From: Capitulum mitella | Taxonomy: Eukaryota > Arthropoda > Thecostraca > Pollicipedomorpha > Pollicipedidae | Reading direction: 5' to 3' | Length of the DNA: 64,000 nucleotides | NCBI GenBank assembly: GCA_030062745.1 | Contig: CP099841.1 | Span: 27,221,398-27,285,397, forward strand | Shown: positions 38,083-49,400 of the stretch, one piece after another | Position numbering within the stretch: the first letter of the stretch is position 1 | Layout: each line of letters starts with the position of its first letter | Notes under the pieces: model-generated | Told to the model about the DNA's origin: nothing | What the model saw: the letters and a program-made list of their open reading frames with translations, nothing else | The model's database searches: none | Program-made: the position numbers and the translations under genes

Positions 38083-39866
38083 ATGGCCGAAGTCATAGTT
38101 CTGAGTGATGATGACACCACTCCACCTGGCAGTGTCACAAAGGCAAGAGAACGAGCTCAGGTTCCTGGAAGCCAGACACTCAAGAATGGACGCACGGTCG
38201 GGATGCGTTGCTTTCCTTGTGACCGTGTTAAACCCTCCGGCACGCGCAATGGGGACTCCGTCGCATCCCCACGGGCTTGCACGGACGATTCGCAGTGTTT
38301 CGCAGTCGCGGACTCGGAAGATTCCGTCGAGGAAATCGAGGTCCACGAGAGCAGCACAAGCCAAAACCTGCGTCGCCCGAGTGACAGGCCGGCGTCGTCC
38401 CCGTGTCCGTGGCCGAACAGAGACCCGGTCCGGGAGGAGACGGTCGTTGTGAAGCGCCGCGCCACCGACGCGGATTCAGCGCCACCTGCGAAACGGCGCT
38501 ACGCGTCCGCGCTGAGCGATGGTCGTGCCGGAGCCTCCCGTGAACCGGTCGCGGAAAATGGCCACGTGAGCCCCCGGAGGCTCGTCACGAGCGCGGCCGT
38601 GAAGACGGCTGAGGGCCTCTCGGGCGAAGACAGGGCCGCGGCGACCGCGGTGCGTGCCGCTGTCGGGTCGACTGCGACGTCCCCCTGCCAGGACAGGGTC
38701 CGAGTGTCCGCGGTGGAGTCGCCACAGGCGTCTCCCGGGCAGGACGTCGCGGCGCCGGACTCGTGCGAGCAGCAGTTGGACGAGCTGTGTGCTGTGCTGA
38801 GGCCGCTACTTTTCGGCGCCGAGACGCGCATCGTGGATCGGCTGCGGCGGCGGCACGCGGCGGTGCTGGCGCTGAGCCCGCGCGGCTCCAGCCACCGCCA
38901 GCGCCTGCTGGACGCATCCCAGCGGTGCGCGGAACGGCTGCGCAAAGAGCCGGGCAGCCACTTCACCGTAGTACGCGGCTTCTTCGAGCAGCTCAACCAA
39001 ATCAAGCTGGCGGCGGCGTCGGTCTGCTCGTTGACGACCGCCGCGGCGCCGGCGACCGACGAGAAGGCGGGTGCGGACGGGGCGCCGGCGGCGCCCGCGG
39101 CCGATCACGCCGAGCAGCAGGAGAAGGAGGCGCGGCGGCACCGCCGGCACGTGGCTAAGCTGGAGAAGACGCTGCGCCGTCTGGAGCGCGAGATTGCCCG
39201 CCAGGAGGAGCAGGATGTGGACTGGGACGACGACGCCGGCTCGGCGTACTTGGTGGGCGCGCGGCTGAAGCGACGGTACGTGCAGGTGTACGAGTATTAT
39301 TGCCGCATTGTGGATGCCGCGGAGGAGGCGGAGCGGCTGGGTGCGCGGCGCATCCACTTCAGAGGCACACGCTACCCGGAGATAAACCGGCGCATCGAGA
39401 AGTTCGTCAACCGGACGCGCGAGTTCCCCGACTTCAAGGACGTGCTGGGCCTGATCGAGAAGGCGAACCAACGGGACGGGCTGCGGCTGGGCCCCGGCGC
39501 CGTGCACGACCAGGCCAAGGACGCGTTCGAGGTGCTGGGCACGCAGCTGCAGCAGCGGCGGCGCGCCGCGCTGGCCGAGTCGATGGACGCGCTGTGCGGC
39601 GCCGACGCCTGGCGCTGCGAGGACCCGGCCGACGACGACCCCAGCCTGGGTCGCCGGCTGGCCGAGAGCGCCGAGTGCGGCCAGAAGCGGCTCAACAAGG
39701 TCTTGAGCGAGTTCGTCGAGCGCCAGGAGAGCGCGGCGGACGAGCGCCGGCGGCGACGCGCCGCCGGCGGCGTCTCCGAGGACCAGGACGACGACGATGA
39801 AGCCGAGGAGGAGGAGGAGTCGGAGGTCACGGACGACGAGCAGGGGGCGCTGCCGGCGGAGGGACT

Positions 39867-39904
<38 letters not shown>

Positions 39905-40032
39905 GCGGCGGCTCGGGGGCAAGTGATGATGAACCGGACCGGTCAGACGCCGAAGACCGCGAGGAGCCAGGCCCGGCGGACGAACAGGAGACGGAGTCGA
40001 GCACATCACAGGAGACCGAGCCGAGCGCGTAA
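38083..40032 (+). CDS. Daxx-like histone H3.3 chaperone
   Basis: A 649-residue protein from ATG (context CCAAAATGG) to TAA in one coding exon; a splice acceptor at 38039-38040 implies a spliced 5' UTR. Daxx proteins are nuclear chaperones that deposit H3.3-H4 with ATRX and also act as SUMO-dependent transcriptional corepressors. Seen here: an N-terminal SUMO-interacting motif VIVLSDDD (residues 4-11), a bipartite nuclear signal (KRR 124-126, AKRRY 136-140), a four-helix bundle domain (about 226-316), a coiled segment (about 345-377) and the histone-binding domain (about 380-550) with the hallmark FRGTRYPEINRRIE (426-439). Then come an acidic tract (566-586), an 11-Gly run (596-606) and a Ser/Glu-rich tail. 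The C-terminal SUMO motif of vertebrate Daxx is absent. Length compares with about 740 residues in human. The ORF is very GC-rich, unlike the CpG-poor flank. Confidence 0.93.
39868..39900 (+). repeat. (GGC)11 trinucleotide repeat coding for poly-Gly
   Basis: Eleven uninterrupted GGC codons (Gly 596-606 of Daxx) separate the acidic tract from the Ser/Glu tail. A pure run is prone to length polymorphism. Confidence 0.95.
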
Positions 40033-40139
40033 CGGGACCAGATCGAGCGCGTCACTGAAGACGATAGGAGACAGCCTAGCATCGCGGTACCGACTGGGCG
40101 CAGTGGTTCGGCCGCCGGCTAGTGCGGTAAATCAGAAGG

Positions 40140-40145
40140 AATAAA
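40140..40145 (+). promoter_or_regulatory. Poly(A) signal AATAAA of Daxx
   Basis: A canonical AATAAA lies 108 bp after the Daxx stop codon, in the correct strand, implying a short 3' UTR. Confidence 0.7.
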
Positions 40146-43035
40146 AAAGTTTCAAAGGGCTAGCGAGCGGAGCGATGAGTTAGCTTACGATCACTGTCTG
40201 TTGTCTGATGCTTGGACCAATTGGGACATCACGAAGAATTGCGGGTTTTGCTGTTTTTTCATCGAACTGCGAGTTGGCCAGCGATGACGCAAAGTTTACT
40301 TCGATCTCCTGTGGCTGCGAATGGTTTCGTCATGTTTCTGAAGTGTCTAAAGGCAAGGTTATGTTTGATATTACTCCACTCATCCAGTGTGTGGAGGGTG
40401 GCAGGTTGTAACTTTCGTAGGTTGTGACCGTTATGGTCGGTGTTTATGTCGTCCGGAATGGCGTGGGATACAGGTTGCTCGCTCCACAGAGCGTGAGCAT
40501 TTCACAGAGCACAAAGTCATCACGGAGTATATGAGTTTGGCGCGTGTGGCGGGTACGCACGTGCTGCCCGCGCCTACCATTTTTACGCAACCGTGGTGTG
40601 ACGCCTGTGAGCTTGATTCAGGCAGAAGTAATATGCTGGAAAATATGATCACATTCTTAATTTCCACGAGCACTTTTTATAGATGAGTTTGTGGCTTTAT
40701 GCATGATGTAATGGTGAACTCATTACGCGAGGCTCTGACGGAGGAACTGCCCACTACTTCCTAAAAGGGCATTTGCATGGTGGACAGAGTGTCAGCCAAA
40801 ATATCACGTGTCGGCAATGTACGGCGGAAAGTCGACCACTGGTGATAAGCGACCTCCCAGCAGTGCCTTGTGAAACCAAATATATGGTACAACGGAAGTA
40901 CCTTTTTCAGCGAGAGGCGTTTCACGGGCAAAACTCGATACAGATTCGTGACAAAATTTGCCGATATTTCGCAGATTACAACTAGGGGCTGTTCGCTAGA
41001 GGTCTGCGGACTGAACGCGAAAGCTGCATCAGGGGGAGAGGGGAGCGCATCCCAAGCTGTTTCTGAACTTAGCATTATGCATGTGGACGTCGGCATTAAA
41101 GCCTTAAAACCTTCCGCCAATCTACGAGCCGCGCCCGGCAAGGCCTTTGATTAGATTACACATCCCAGCGTTGACGGATACAGCAGTCAACGGCAAGGGG
41201 GCGGGAGTGGGGGACAGCTGCCCCTCCCTAATTGCGATGGGTCTGGGCCAAGACTATGTTTCCGCCCCCTCATTTACCATCTTGGGGGCCGTGTAAGAAA
41301 TTGGGCAAAAGAAAATGGGGATGAACGCGATGAACACGCTAACAGCCAAAAAAGAAAGGGGAATGTAAGTATGCAGGCAAGGAAGAAGGCACATGGCATG
41401 CGTGTTTTTTCAAGTCTTACTTTGTTAAGGGCCTCAGCTTTCTTCCGGTAGGGGCCTCAAACAGGTTGGACCTAAAACTGGCCAGAGACCGCGACCTTAC
41501 AATTTTTAAGGGGCCTCGCGGAACGGATCCGGCTGGCCCATCCCGACACACAGTTCGCGCCCTGCTAGGGGGCCTCGTACCGATTGTCACTCAAAAGCAA
41601 GACAGGTCCCGGGAACCTACAGTTTTTTCGAGAGGCTTCATAGAATGGACCCAGGGGCCTTCACTAAACCAGTCCGGGCCTCGGGGGGCGCCCCAGCATC
41701 CGTTCGTAAGAGGGCCTTGCGCAAATTACGCTCAAAAGTGACCCAAAGACCGGGAACTTACAGCTTTTAAGGGGCCTCGCGGAATGGACCCGGCAGACTT
41801 CTGACAGAGTTCGGACCATGTCAGGGGGCCCCCGGCTTCCACCCGAGAGCGGAAGCTGATTTGTTAGCATTATCCTCCATCTTCAATACTGTATTGGTTC
41901 GTGAAGGCACGTCCACACAATGGCCCTTAGGGCTCAGTCAGTACAATGTTAGCATATAAAAGACATCATTGTGTTATGTGTCGTTATATATTAACGCAAG
42001 GACATTGCATTATGTACTCAGTCGATGTTAGGGTTTTCCCAATTTTTGTATCAAATCGCACGACAATTAGACTTGGATTCCGTCGCCACCGCGCCAGTTG
42101 CTTCGGCTCCCGACCAGCTGTCAGGCTGTGGACGTCAGGAGTTCACGGTGGGACCAAGCTGTGCCGCACCTGCCGAGTTTAACGACTGAATGCCAGAGTT
42201 CGCACAACGCACGACTGGATCGTGGACTTACGTCTCCCGGTCGGGCGAAATACGACTTCCATTACGTGAAACATGGACTTTTTGGGGATGAGGACTCTTC
42301 GTAGGAAAGGGGGCCACTCAAGATCAAGGGGCCTCGAAATTCTGCTTCGCCCCCCCCCCCCATGACCAAATACGATCCGCCACCACTGCCCAACGGCGAT
42401 GCTCGAGGTGGCAGATGCAAACCCCTCATTCATTCCTGAGTTAATCTCCAGCGCGGGTCCCAAGCGACTGATATCCCTCTATGAATATCATCAATCGACT
42501 GGTCAGATGCTCGTGCTTTAGGGGTGCTTTCGTCCGGCCAAGAACGCAAGAATCTCAGTTTGACTGGATATAAAGCAGATTTTGAGCAAATTCTTTCCGT
42601 GTGAACCGGCAGACATAAAAATAAAATCCCGAAAACGCCGGGGGTCGTTGCCCACCCATTCACCACCCGTCGCGTTTCAGGATGTCTAGAAAGTTCCAGT
42701 GTTATGCAGCAGATGAAGTAAAAATATGAAACATGCAATACCATAATAATTGTAATATTATGATATTACAATATTGCATGACTACAGTAAATCGTCACAT
42801 GGCTGACAATTGTGCTAGGCATATACGTGTCGAGCTGCTACGCGACCGCGCAAGACGCCTGAAATCCTTCACACTCTTCACCAAGTATTCCGCTTGACCT
42901 TGCATCCGCTAGAGATTCATACCGAGAACGAGAGGTTCTGTTACCGGACGAACCTCTTGGTACTGAAGCAGCCCAACAACCTGTCGTCACCGACGTTCAA
43001 AATGCCAAACAGGCTCGGCACCGACAGCGAGGAAA
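40146..43035. other. Daxx-PDHA1 convergent intergenic region
   Basis: No gene is recognised. It holds a G-rich/C-rich palindromic stretch near 41190-41230, a degenerate tandem repeat (41443-41850) and a C-run near 42345. Frames up to 126 codons lack known domains. Confidence 0.5.
41443..41850 (+). repeat. Three degenerate tandem copies of a 120-140 bp unit
   Basis: The marker block GGGGCCTCGCGGAAYGGAYCC recurs at about 41509, 41629 (diverged) and 41770. Each is preceded by a GACCNNNGACCTTACARYTTTT-like block and followed by a GGGGGCC block. There is no coding evidence. Confidence 0.6.
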
Positions 43036-43041
43036 TTTAAT
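43036..43041 (-). promoter_or_regulatory. Candidate poly(A) signal ATTAAA of PDHA1
   Basis: On the minus strand ATTAAA, the commonest variant signal, lies about 245 bp after the PDHA1 stop codon. No AATAAA is closer. Tentative. Confidence 0.4.
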
Positions 43042-43284
43042 GGCAGCACTGATCCGTCACGAAAACCAGACACCCACAGACACCTAAAACCAAGTAACAA
43101 CACGCGCACCCAACATGCCGGGCCGCGCAGCCTTATTGTCGAAATTGCACGCGCGCCGGCGGCGCGCCCGCCGGCCGGCGACTCCGACCACGAGTCCCTC
43201 ACAACCGTCCGCCCCCGCCCGGCACGCGCCCTCCCCGCGTCCGCCCCCGCCGGTCCGCGCCGCCGCCGCCCCGACCGGCGCCGC

Positions 43285-43476
43285 TCACTTTCGGTTGACG
43301 GCCTGCCCGGTGGCCTTGTGCGGCAGCTGCACGAACGGCGAGACGCCGCGCACGAGCGAGTGGCCCACGTCGTCGCTGAATATGTCGTAGGCCAGGTGCT
43401 CCATGCCGATCTCCGGGTCGGTCTTGGCCGCGTGCACGGCCTCGTCGATCTGCTTCCTGATGGCGGTGTCCATCTC
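43285..43476 (-). CDS. PDHA1 coding exon 10 (residues 337-399 and stop)
   Basis: 63 codons plus TGA, acceptor GGCGCCCGCAG. It encodes [18 protein letters not shown]...[14 protein letters not shown] and a tail QAVNRK. The C terminus is a little longer than the human protein and poorly conserved, as usual. Confidence 0.93.
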   Translation of the reverse strand, partial: EMDTAIRKQIDEAVHAAKTDPEIGMEHLAYDIFSDDVGHSLVRGVSPFVQLPHKATGQAVNRK

Positions 43477-46400
43477 CTGCGGGCGCCGGGCGCGGCCGTG
43501 AGGCGGGGCCCGGCTCGGGCTCGGCCCGCGACCGCCGCCGTCTCCGGCAGGCGCGGGCGGCACGACCGGCAACACTGAACACTGAGCGGCCGTACGACCC
43601 GGACTGGCCGGGAGGCAGCGCACGCGGCTGATGGGGGCGTCCCACAGGGCAATCAGGGGCGCCTGTTGCAACCGTCGGGTACGTCAGTCAAGGATGCCAG
43701 GCACGTCGGACATGATTTTCGTGACCCTTAAGAAGGCTATCACGGACGTCCCGCAAGATCACAATATGCGTCCGACAATAATATAACGCTCATCAGGGAC
43801 GTCGGGGACGAAAATTCTACGCTCCAAAGTGAAAAAAAAACATTTCAACCCTGCCCGCCACTGACCTTGAGCTCATCGGCGGCGACTAGTTCGGCCGAGA
43901 GGATCCTCTCCCGGAACGAGGTGATGGGGTCGCGGTTCTGGCGCACCTCCTGGATCTCGGCGCGCGTCCGGTACGAGGTGCCCGGGTCCGACATCGAGTG
44001 GCCCGAGTACCTGGCGGCCGGCCGACGGCGCGTCAGCGGCGGCGGCTCCGGCCGGCCGCCGGCTGCCCGCCGCGTCGGAGCAGACGCCGCGGTCCGACTC
44101 GCGGCCCGGCCCTCTCAAGCGGACGTCCTTCCGCCGACTTGGACCAAACACAGATCCCATGGCGCGACAACCATTGCCAGACAGCCCACCTCGCGGCCGA
44201 CCGTCGAAAAACAACGCGGCAAATGCCGGCGAGCTTCGCGGCGCTGGCGCCTGAGGGCGAGCGCGTCGCCGCGCCGCGCAGCTGCCGCTCGGCTCGGCCG
44301 CGTCTCTCACCTGTACGTCTCCGTCTCCATGACGATGGGCCCCTTGCCGGCGCGGCACAGCTCGGCCGCCCACCGGGTGGCCTCGCGCACGGCCAGCACG
44401 TCCATGCCGTCCACCTGGAACGAACGGCGGCCCGGTTCCGGTCACCGGCCGCCCACGGACCGGCTCGCCCGCCTCCGGCCGAACGAGCTCAACTAACAGT
44501 GGATGATTACCTGAGAGAGCTGCAGGCGAGACGCCAGTCCGTGCACGGCTGAATAACATATGATCTCTACCGAGTTCGGCACAGCACATCCTCCGGAGGT
44601 TCCGGAGCGGCATGAAGCGGCCAGGCCACGCCACGTCCACTGAAGCTGACGGCGACAACTCCAATTCCAAATAAGTCCTTAAGCCCCACACACGGTCCCA
44701 GCTCTCCATTCACTCTTCACCTGGCCACGAATCCTCGAGCTATCCCCGGAGAGCTCAGACAGTTCTCCACAGCCAACGGTCGCCCGCGCCGGCTGGCGCC
44801 CGCCTACCTTGACGCCGGGGATGAGGTCGCCGCGGGTGTAGTAGTCGGTGTTGTGCGAGGCGCGCGACACGGACGTGCCCATGCCGTAGTGGTTGTTCTC
44901 GCAGATGAAGATGACCGGCAGGTCCCAGAGCGCAGCCATGTTCATCGCCTCGAAGAGCTGGCCCTGCGACGGACAGGTGCGCCGGTGGCGTTCGGAACGC
45001 ACGGGGCTGGTGGTCTGCGACACAAACTCCACACCACGAACGAAGAGTGCGAAGTCTACAATGCCCACATAGGCAGCACGTTCGAACGCCGTTTCGACTT
45101 CCTACATTCCTCGTTCTCAGAGTGGATAAAACAGACATGCCACATTTCCGGCCACCGAGGTCACAACCATCACCTGTTCGATACCGTACATGAGCGGGAG
45201 TGGAACATGGCTCTGTTCAGTGGCACTGCTTACCTGGTTGGCGGCTCCGTCACCATACAGCGTGAGACAGACGTTGTTTGTTTTGTTGTACTTGTGCGCC
45301 AGCGCGATGCCTGCTCCCATCGGGCACTGGAAAGTTTCGTTTCTTTTCACATGTACAGCCCAGAACCAACATAAAGCATGAAAACAACGCAGCACAACAC
45401 AACACAACACAGAGCAACTGGCGTACTTTTCAAGAGTATTCACTTTCACCAATGGCACGTGGCAGGTCAGAAGACGTCACCGACCACACGTTCCGTTAAA
45501 TAAATACATAAATCATCTCAGAGTGCATTCCTGAATGCTGACATGGGTGTTTTGCCCTTTCTTGTGTGTTAACATATTGCTGTTTTAAATGATTTTTTTT
45601 CTTTGTACGGTAAGATGCCCGGAAACTACGTACAGTATGGACGGGCTTAATGAACTAACTAACAACGGGTTTCATAAAATACTTTCATCATAAGTGATAA
45701 CACGGACCACCATCTTACCCAAATCAGCTCAGACATAGGTCCCAAAACACAACACCCGACTATAATTTGAAGACGACCTCTCAGCAGGGGACTGCCAATC
45801 CTACGTGACGCAGACGTACCTGAGCTCCGACTATGCCGTTACCGCCGTAGAAATTCGGGGCGTACATGTGCATGGAGCCGCCCTTGCCCTTGGCGCAGCC
45901 GGATACGCGGCCAGTCAGCTCGGCCAGCACCTGGAAAACCGAACACGGCCCGAGGCGATACGGAGACTCCGACGCGACTGGACGGACGCCACCACACTGG
46001 CCACGTGAGATCAACCCCTAAACATACAGCACTCAAGGGTACTCTAGACCACTCTCAAAACCAGCCACACATGAACATACAAGCTGGCCAACTACCAAAT
46101 CGTTACAAAGGCTGCAGTGATTGAGGGCGCCTGCAGTCCATCGGAATACAATGGCACAGAGCGTTGGAAAGCTTGTTTATGAAGAAATCCACGCGCGCAA
46201 ATTATTATTTACACTTTCAAGCCAATACTTAAAACAAACGTGTGTGTGTGTGTACAAAAAACATATAACCTGAAGCCACATCGTAGCAGATAAGCGTCTT
46301 CAAGCAGTTCACAAACGCATCCCGCTCAGAGTGTGACCGCACCTCTCCCAGCATGGCCGAGTGCGTCCGTGCCCCGGCACCGGGCTCTCACCTCCTTGGG

Positions 46401-49400
46401 CGTGGCGCCCATCTCAAGCGTCCAGCCGTGGCATCGGTAGGCCGTGATGACCGAGTCGCCGTCGATCAGCGCCGCCTTCATGCCCACACAGTTGGCCTCC
46501 TGTGCCGGGCAGACGACGCGTCAGAGTGCGCCGTCCCCCCCCACCCCACCGGCAGGTCACGGACCACAACCGGTAGGTCACAGACCACGACCCGCAGGTC
46601 ACGGGCCAGCAGCGACTCTCAGACTGGCAGGTCAGGGACCGGAACCAGCAGCTCACGGACCAGGAGCGACCCTTCGATCTGCAGGTCACGGAGTACGGGC
46701 AACCCCGACCGGCGGGACGCGAACCAAAAGCGTACCCTGACTGGTAGATCACGGGCCAGGACCGGCCCTTGCACCACATCAACCCTTGAGTTTCGACAGA
46801 CAAACAGAGTTTCGGCCAACAGCAGCTGACGCCACTGGCACATTTGCGGCGAACGCCTACTTTTATCCCTAAAAAAAAAACGTACCGTCCGAGCTCTGCC
46901 GACATTTCCATCTTTTCGCACACCACACGGCACGCCCGTCCGCCGCCGTACTCCACGGACGTACCTGGCCCGAGTAGAGGTGACAGAAGCCGCGGATGGC
47001 CTTCTCCTTGTACAAATTGCCGGCGGCCGTCTCCATGCGCCGTATCGTCTGCATCTGGTGGTACAGCTTGAGCGCGTCGTCGCGCGTGCAGGTCACCGTC
47101 CGCGACGGCTCCGAGTCGGCCCGGTGCATCGCGTACGGCTGCGCGCGGAGACATCTCGTGGGCAACAACGGAACTACAGTATTCAGGCACGCCCGCAAGA
47201 TCTTGCTGAATGCACACGCATGGACGTGTGTCCGCAACAAACAGGATATTTGCTTGACAACTGTCTCCACCAGAATGGGTGCAACTTCGTTTTGATGTGC
47301 TCAAGACACTTCAAATGGTGGAAATCTCAAGCATCCCTTTATCGACACATGATGTAACGTTAGACAGGCTTCTTTCTTGTTATCAGAACGCTCGCGGAAG
47401 ACAAAGCAAGATGCCATGAGAAGTCCTTGCATGCCCAAATTGAGGTAAAGGCTTCGTGTCGCACAACTTGGCAATGTTAACTCAGGGCTCAAAGACTCTC
47501 ATCAAGGGACAATCTGCGAACACTACAGCACCTTATTTCACACCAAGACGCCGCATCCGCTGCGTAGACCTCCATTTCTAATGTACTTACGATAGTAAAT
47601 TAAGTCCAACATGGTTTTTATTGGTTCCGGGGTCCATCCCATGGCTTCGGAAATGAGTCTTCTTTATACCCGGTGAACTTGGTTTTCACACGTCAAAGGT
47701 ACGTATAATGAATATACGACTCGACATTTCCGCTCTACGCCGAAACGTGGCGTCAAATATTTACACATATTTTTTGCGTGTACAGCCAAAATAATCCTAC
47801 ACCGGGTACTCCCAGCATAACGCGCGATATCTGCTTCCATAGTCGTATTCACGACACACGAACAGCCGCACCGCCCACTTCGACGCTCACTACTGTCCCA
47901 CCTTTGTCTCGAACGTGACCTCGGTGCTGAGGCTCTTGGCTCCGGACACCAGCGGAGTGATCAGTTTCTGAAACGGCGCCGGCACGTCACCGTCGTCAGC
48001 GCCAGGCACGGCCGCCGTCGATCCGCCGCGGCCTTCCCGCGCCGATCAAGAGCTTTACCCGACCGAGCCGAGGCGCTCACAGTCCAGCGGACTCCCCGAA
48101 TGGGGCACCCGCACAGCCTGGGGGCCGGGCCGAGCGGTGCTGATTCGGCACCGACGCGGAAGGCGGGCAGAGCGGCACCCGGCAGCACAGTATGGGAGAC
48201 ATCTGACAGCACAATACCGGCGCACCCGGTGCCTAAGCATGAGAGGGGGACGGGGGCGTAAGGGCACCAAAAATCACGGCTTTGGAAGACACTGCTCCAG
48301 CATCACGGCCTTAGGCAAGGTCTAGCTCTAGCACCCCGCACCAAGAGAGCACGATTCCGACAGAGGCAGCAGTACGAGCAGAGCTGCGACCCGGGACGGG
48401 GCGCTGCAGGGGCTCGAGACGCACGCAAGCGACGAAAACAAGAGTAAAAATGTTTCAATGTGCACCCGTCTGAACAAAGCGAAACTCATCACGAACGGCA
48501 CTGGAATGAAAGCTTACAACTCTGAAGGTGTAGCGCTCCGTTTCATGCTTAGCTACAGGTATTTTGCCCCTCAAACAAAAGAGATAAAGCACACAGGGAA
48601 CACGTCACTCCCCTCCCCCAAAGAATCAAGACATTTTTAACGTCCGTGACGAAATGATGTCTGAGTATGAATAAATTAAAAACTTTTGAACGAACCCCAA
48701 ATGAGTTGTTATTCGTATCACGTCTTTCGTATCTATCTAAAAGGAATAAATTAAAAACTTCCGAGCCGACCCCAGATGAGTTCTCCTTCGTATGACGCCT
48801 TTCGTATCTATCTAATAACTCCAGCACACACTGAGCACGCCAAATGTGCGGCTAAAACATGATTAGCGATACAATGGAAAACAAATGAGTCTACTTCTGA
48901 AAAGTACATCAGGTGGGCACGTTACCAGTGATTTCACATATTTTTTCTCATAACCTTCCACTGTCTTCTGTATAAGGCATGCAGAGCAACGCTTGTTCAG
49001 GCCGCAATGTTTGCAATGCATGCAATGCTGGCACATGATCAAGGCCGACCACGATTTCGCGCAAAGTACGTACCGCAGATAGACAGCTACTAACGCCATT
49101 CACCTTGCTCCACGATGCTTAAAACGTGCGTGAGGAGGCAGCTGTTGCCACGAGAAAAATGAGGGAAGTCATCTCAGTGTCAAGGCAGGCACATAAAGTG
49201 AAGTATAATGGAAGGATTGGAATGGGCTTAACCCATAACCAAAACTGAAGATTAGGCAACTGGCAAAATGAAAGATGAAGTTACTACAAAATCCCTCCAG
49301 CCCTAGCTACCTTGGGATGAGATACCTCAAACTGGAATGTGGGTCTGAGTCACAACTACTGGATTCCTGATGTTTCAGAACAACAGAATCGATGAAAACG

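Noticed and set aside
38806-39507. Long minus-strand frames within Daxx (233, 236 and 168 codons)
   Set aside because: They are antisense shadows produced by the GC-rich codon usage of Daxx.
43873-44709. 278-codon minus-strand frame as one exon of PDHA1
   Set aside because: Only 43866-44010 and 44311-44414 are coding and in different phases; the rest is GC-rich intron without stops.
48055-48270. Arg-rich minus-strand frame as the mitochondrial leader exon of PDHA1
   Set aside because: Its only good donor would join exon 2 out of frame. The exon at 51592-51642 fits in phase, has a consensus start context and a typical leader.
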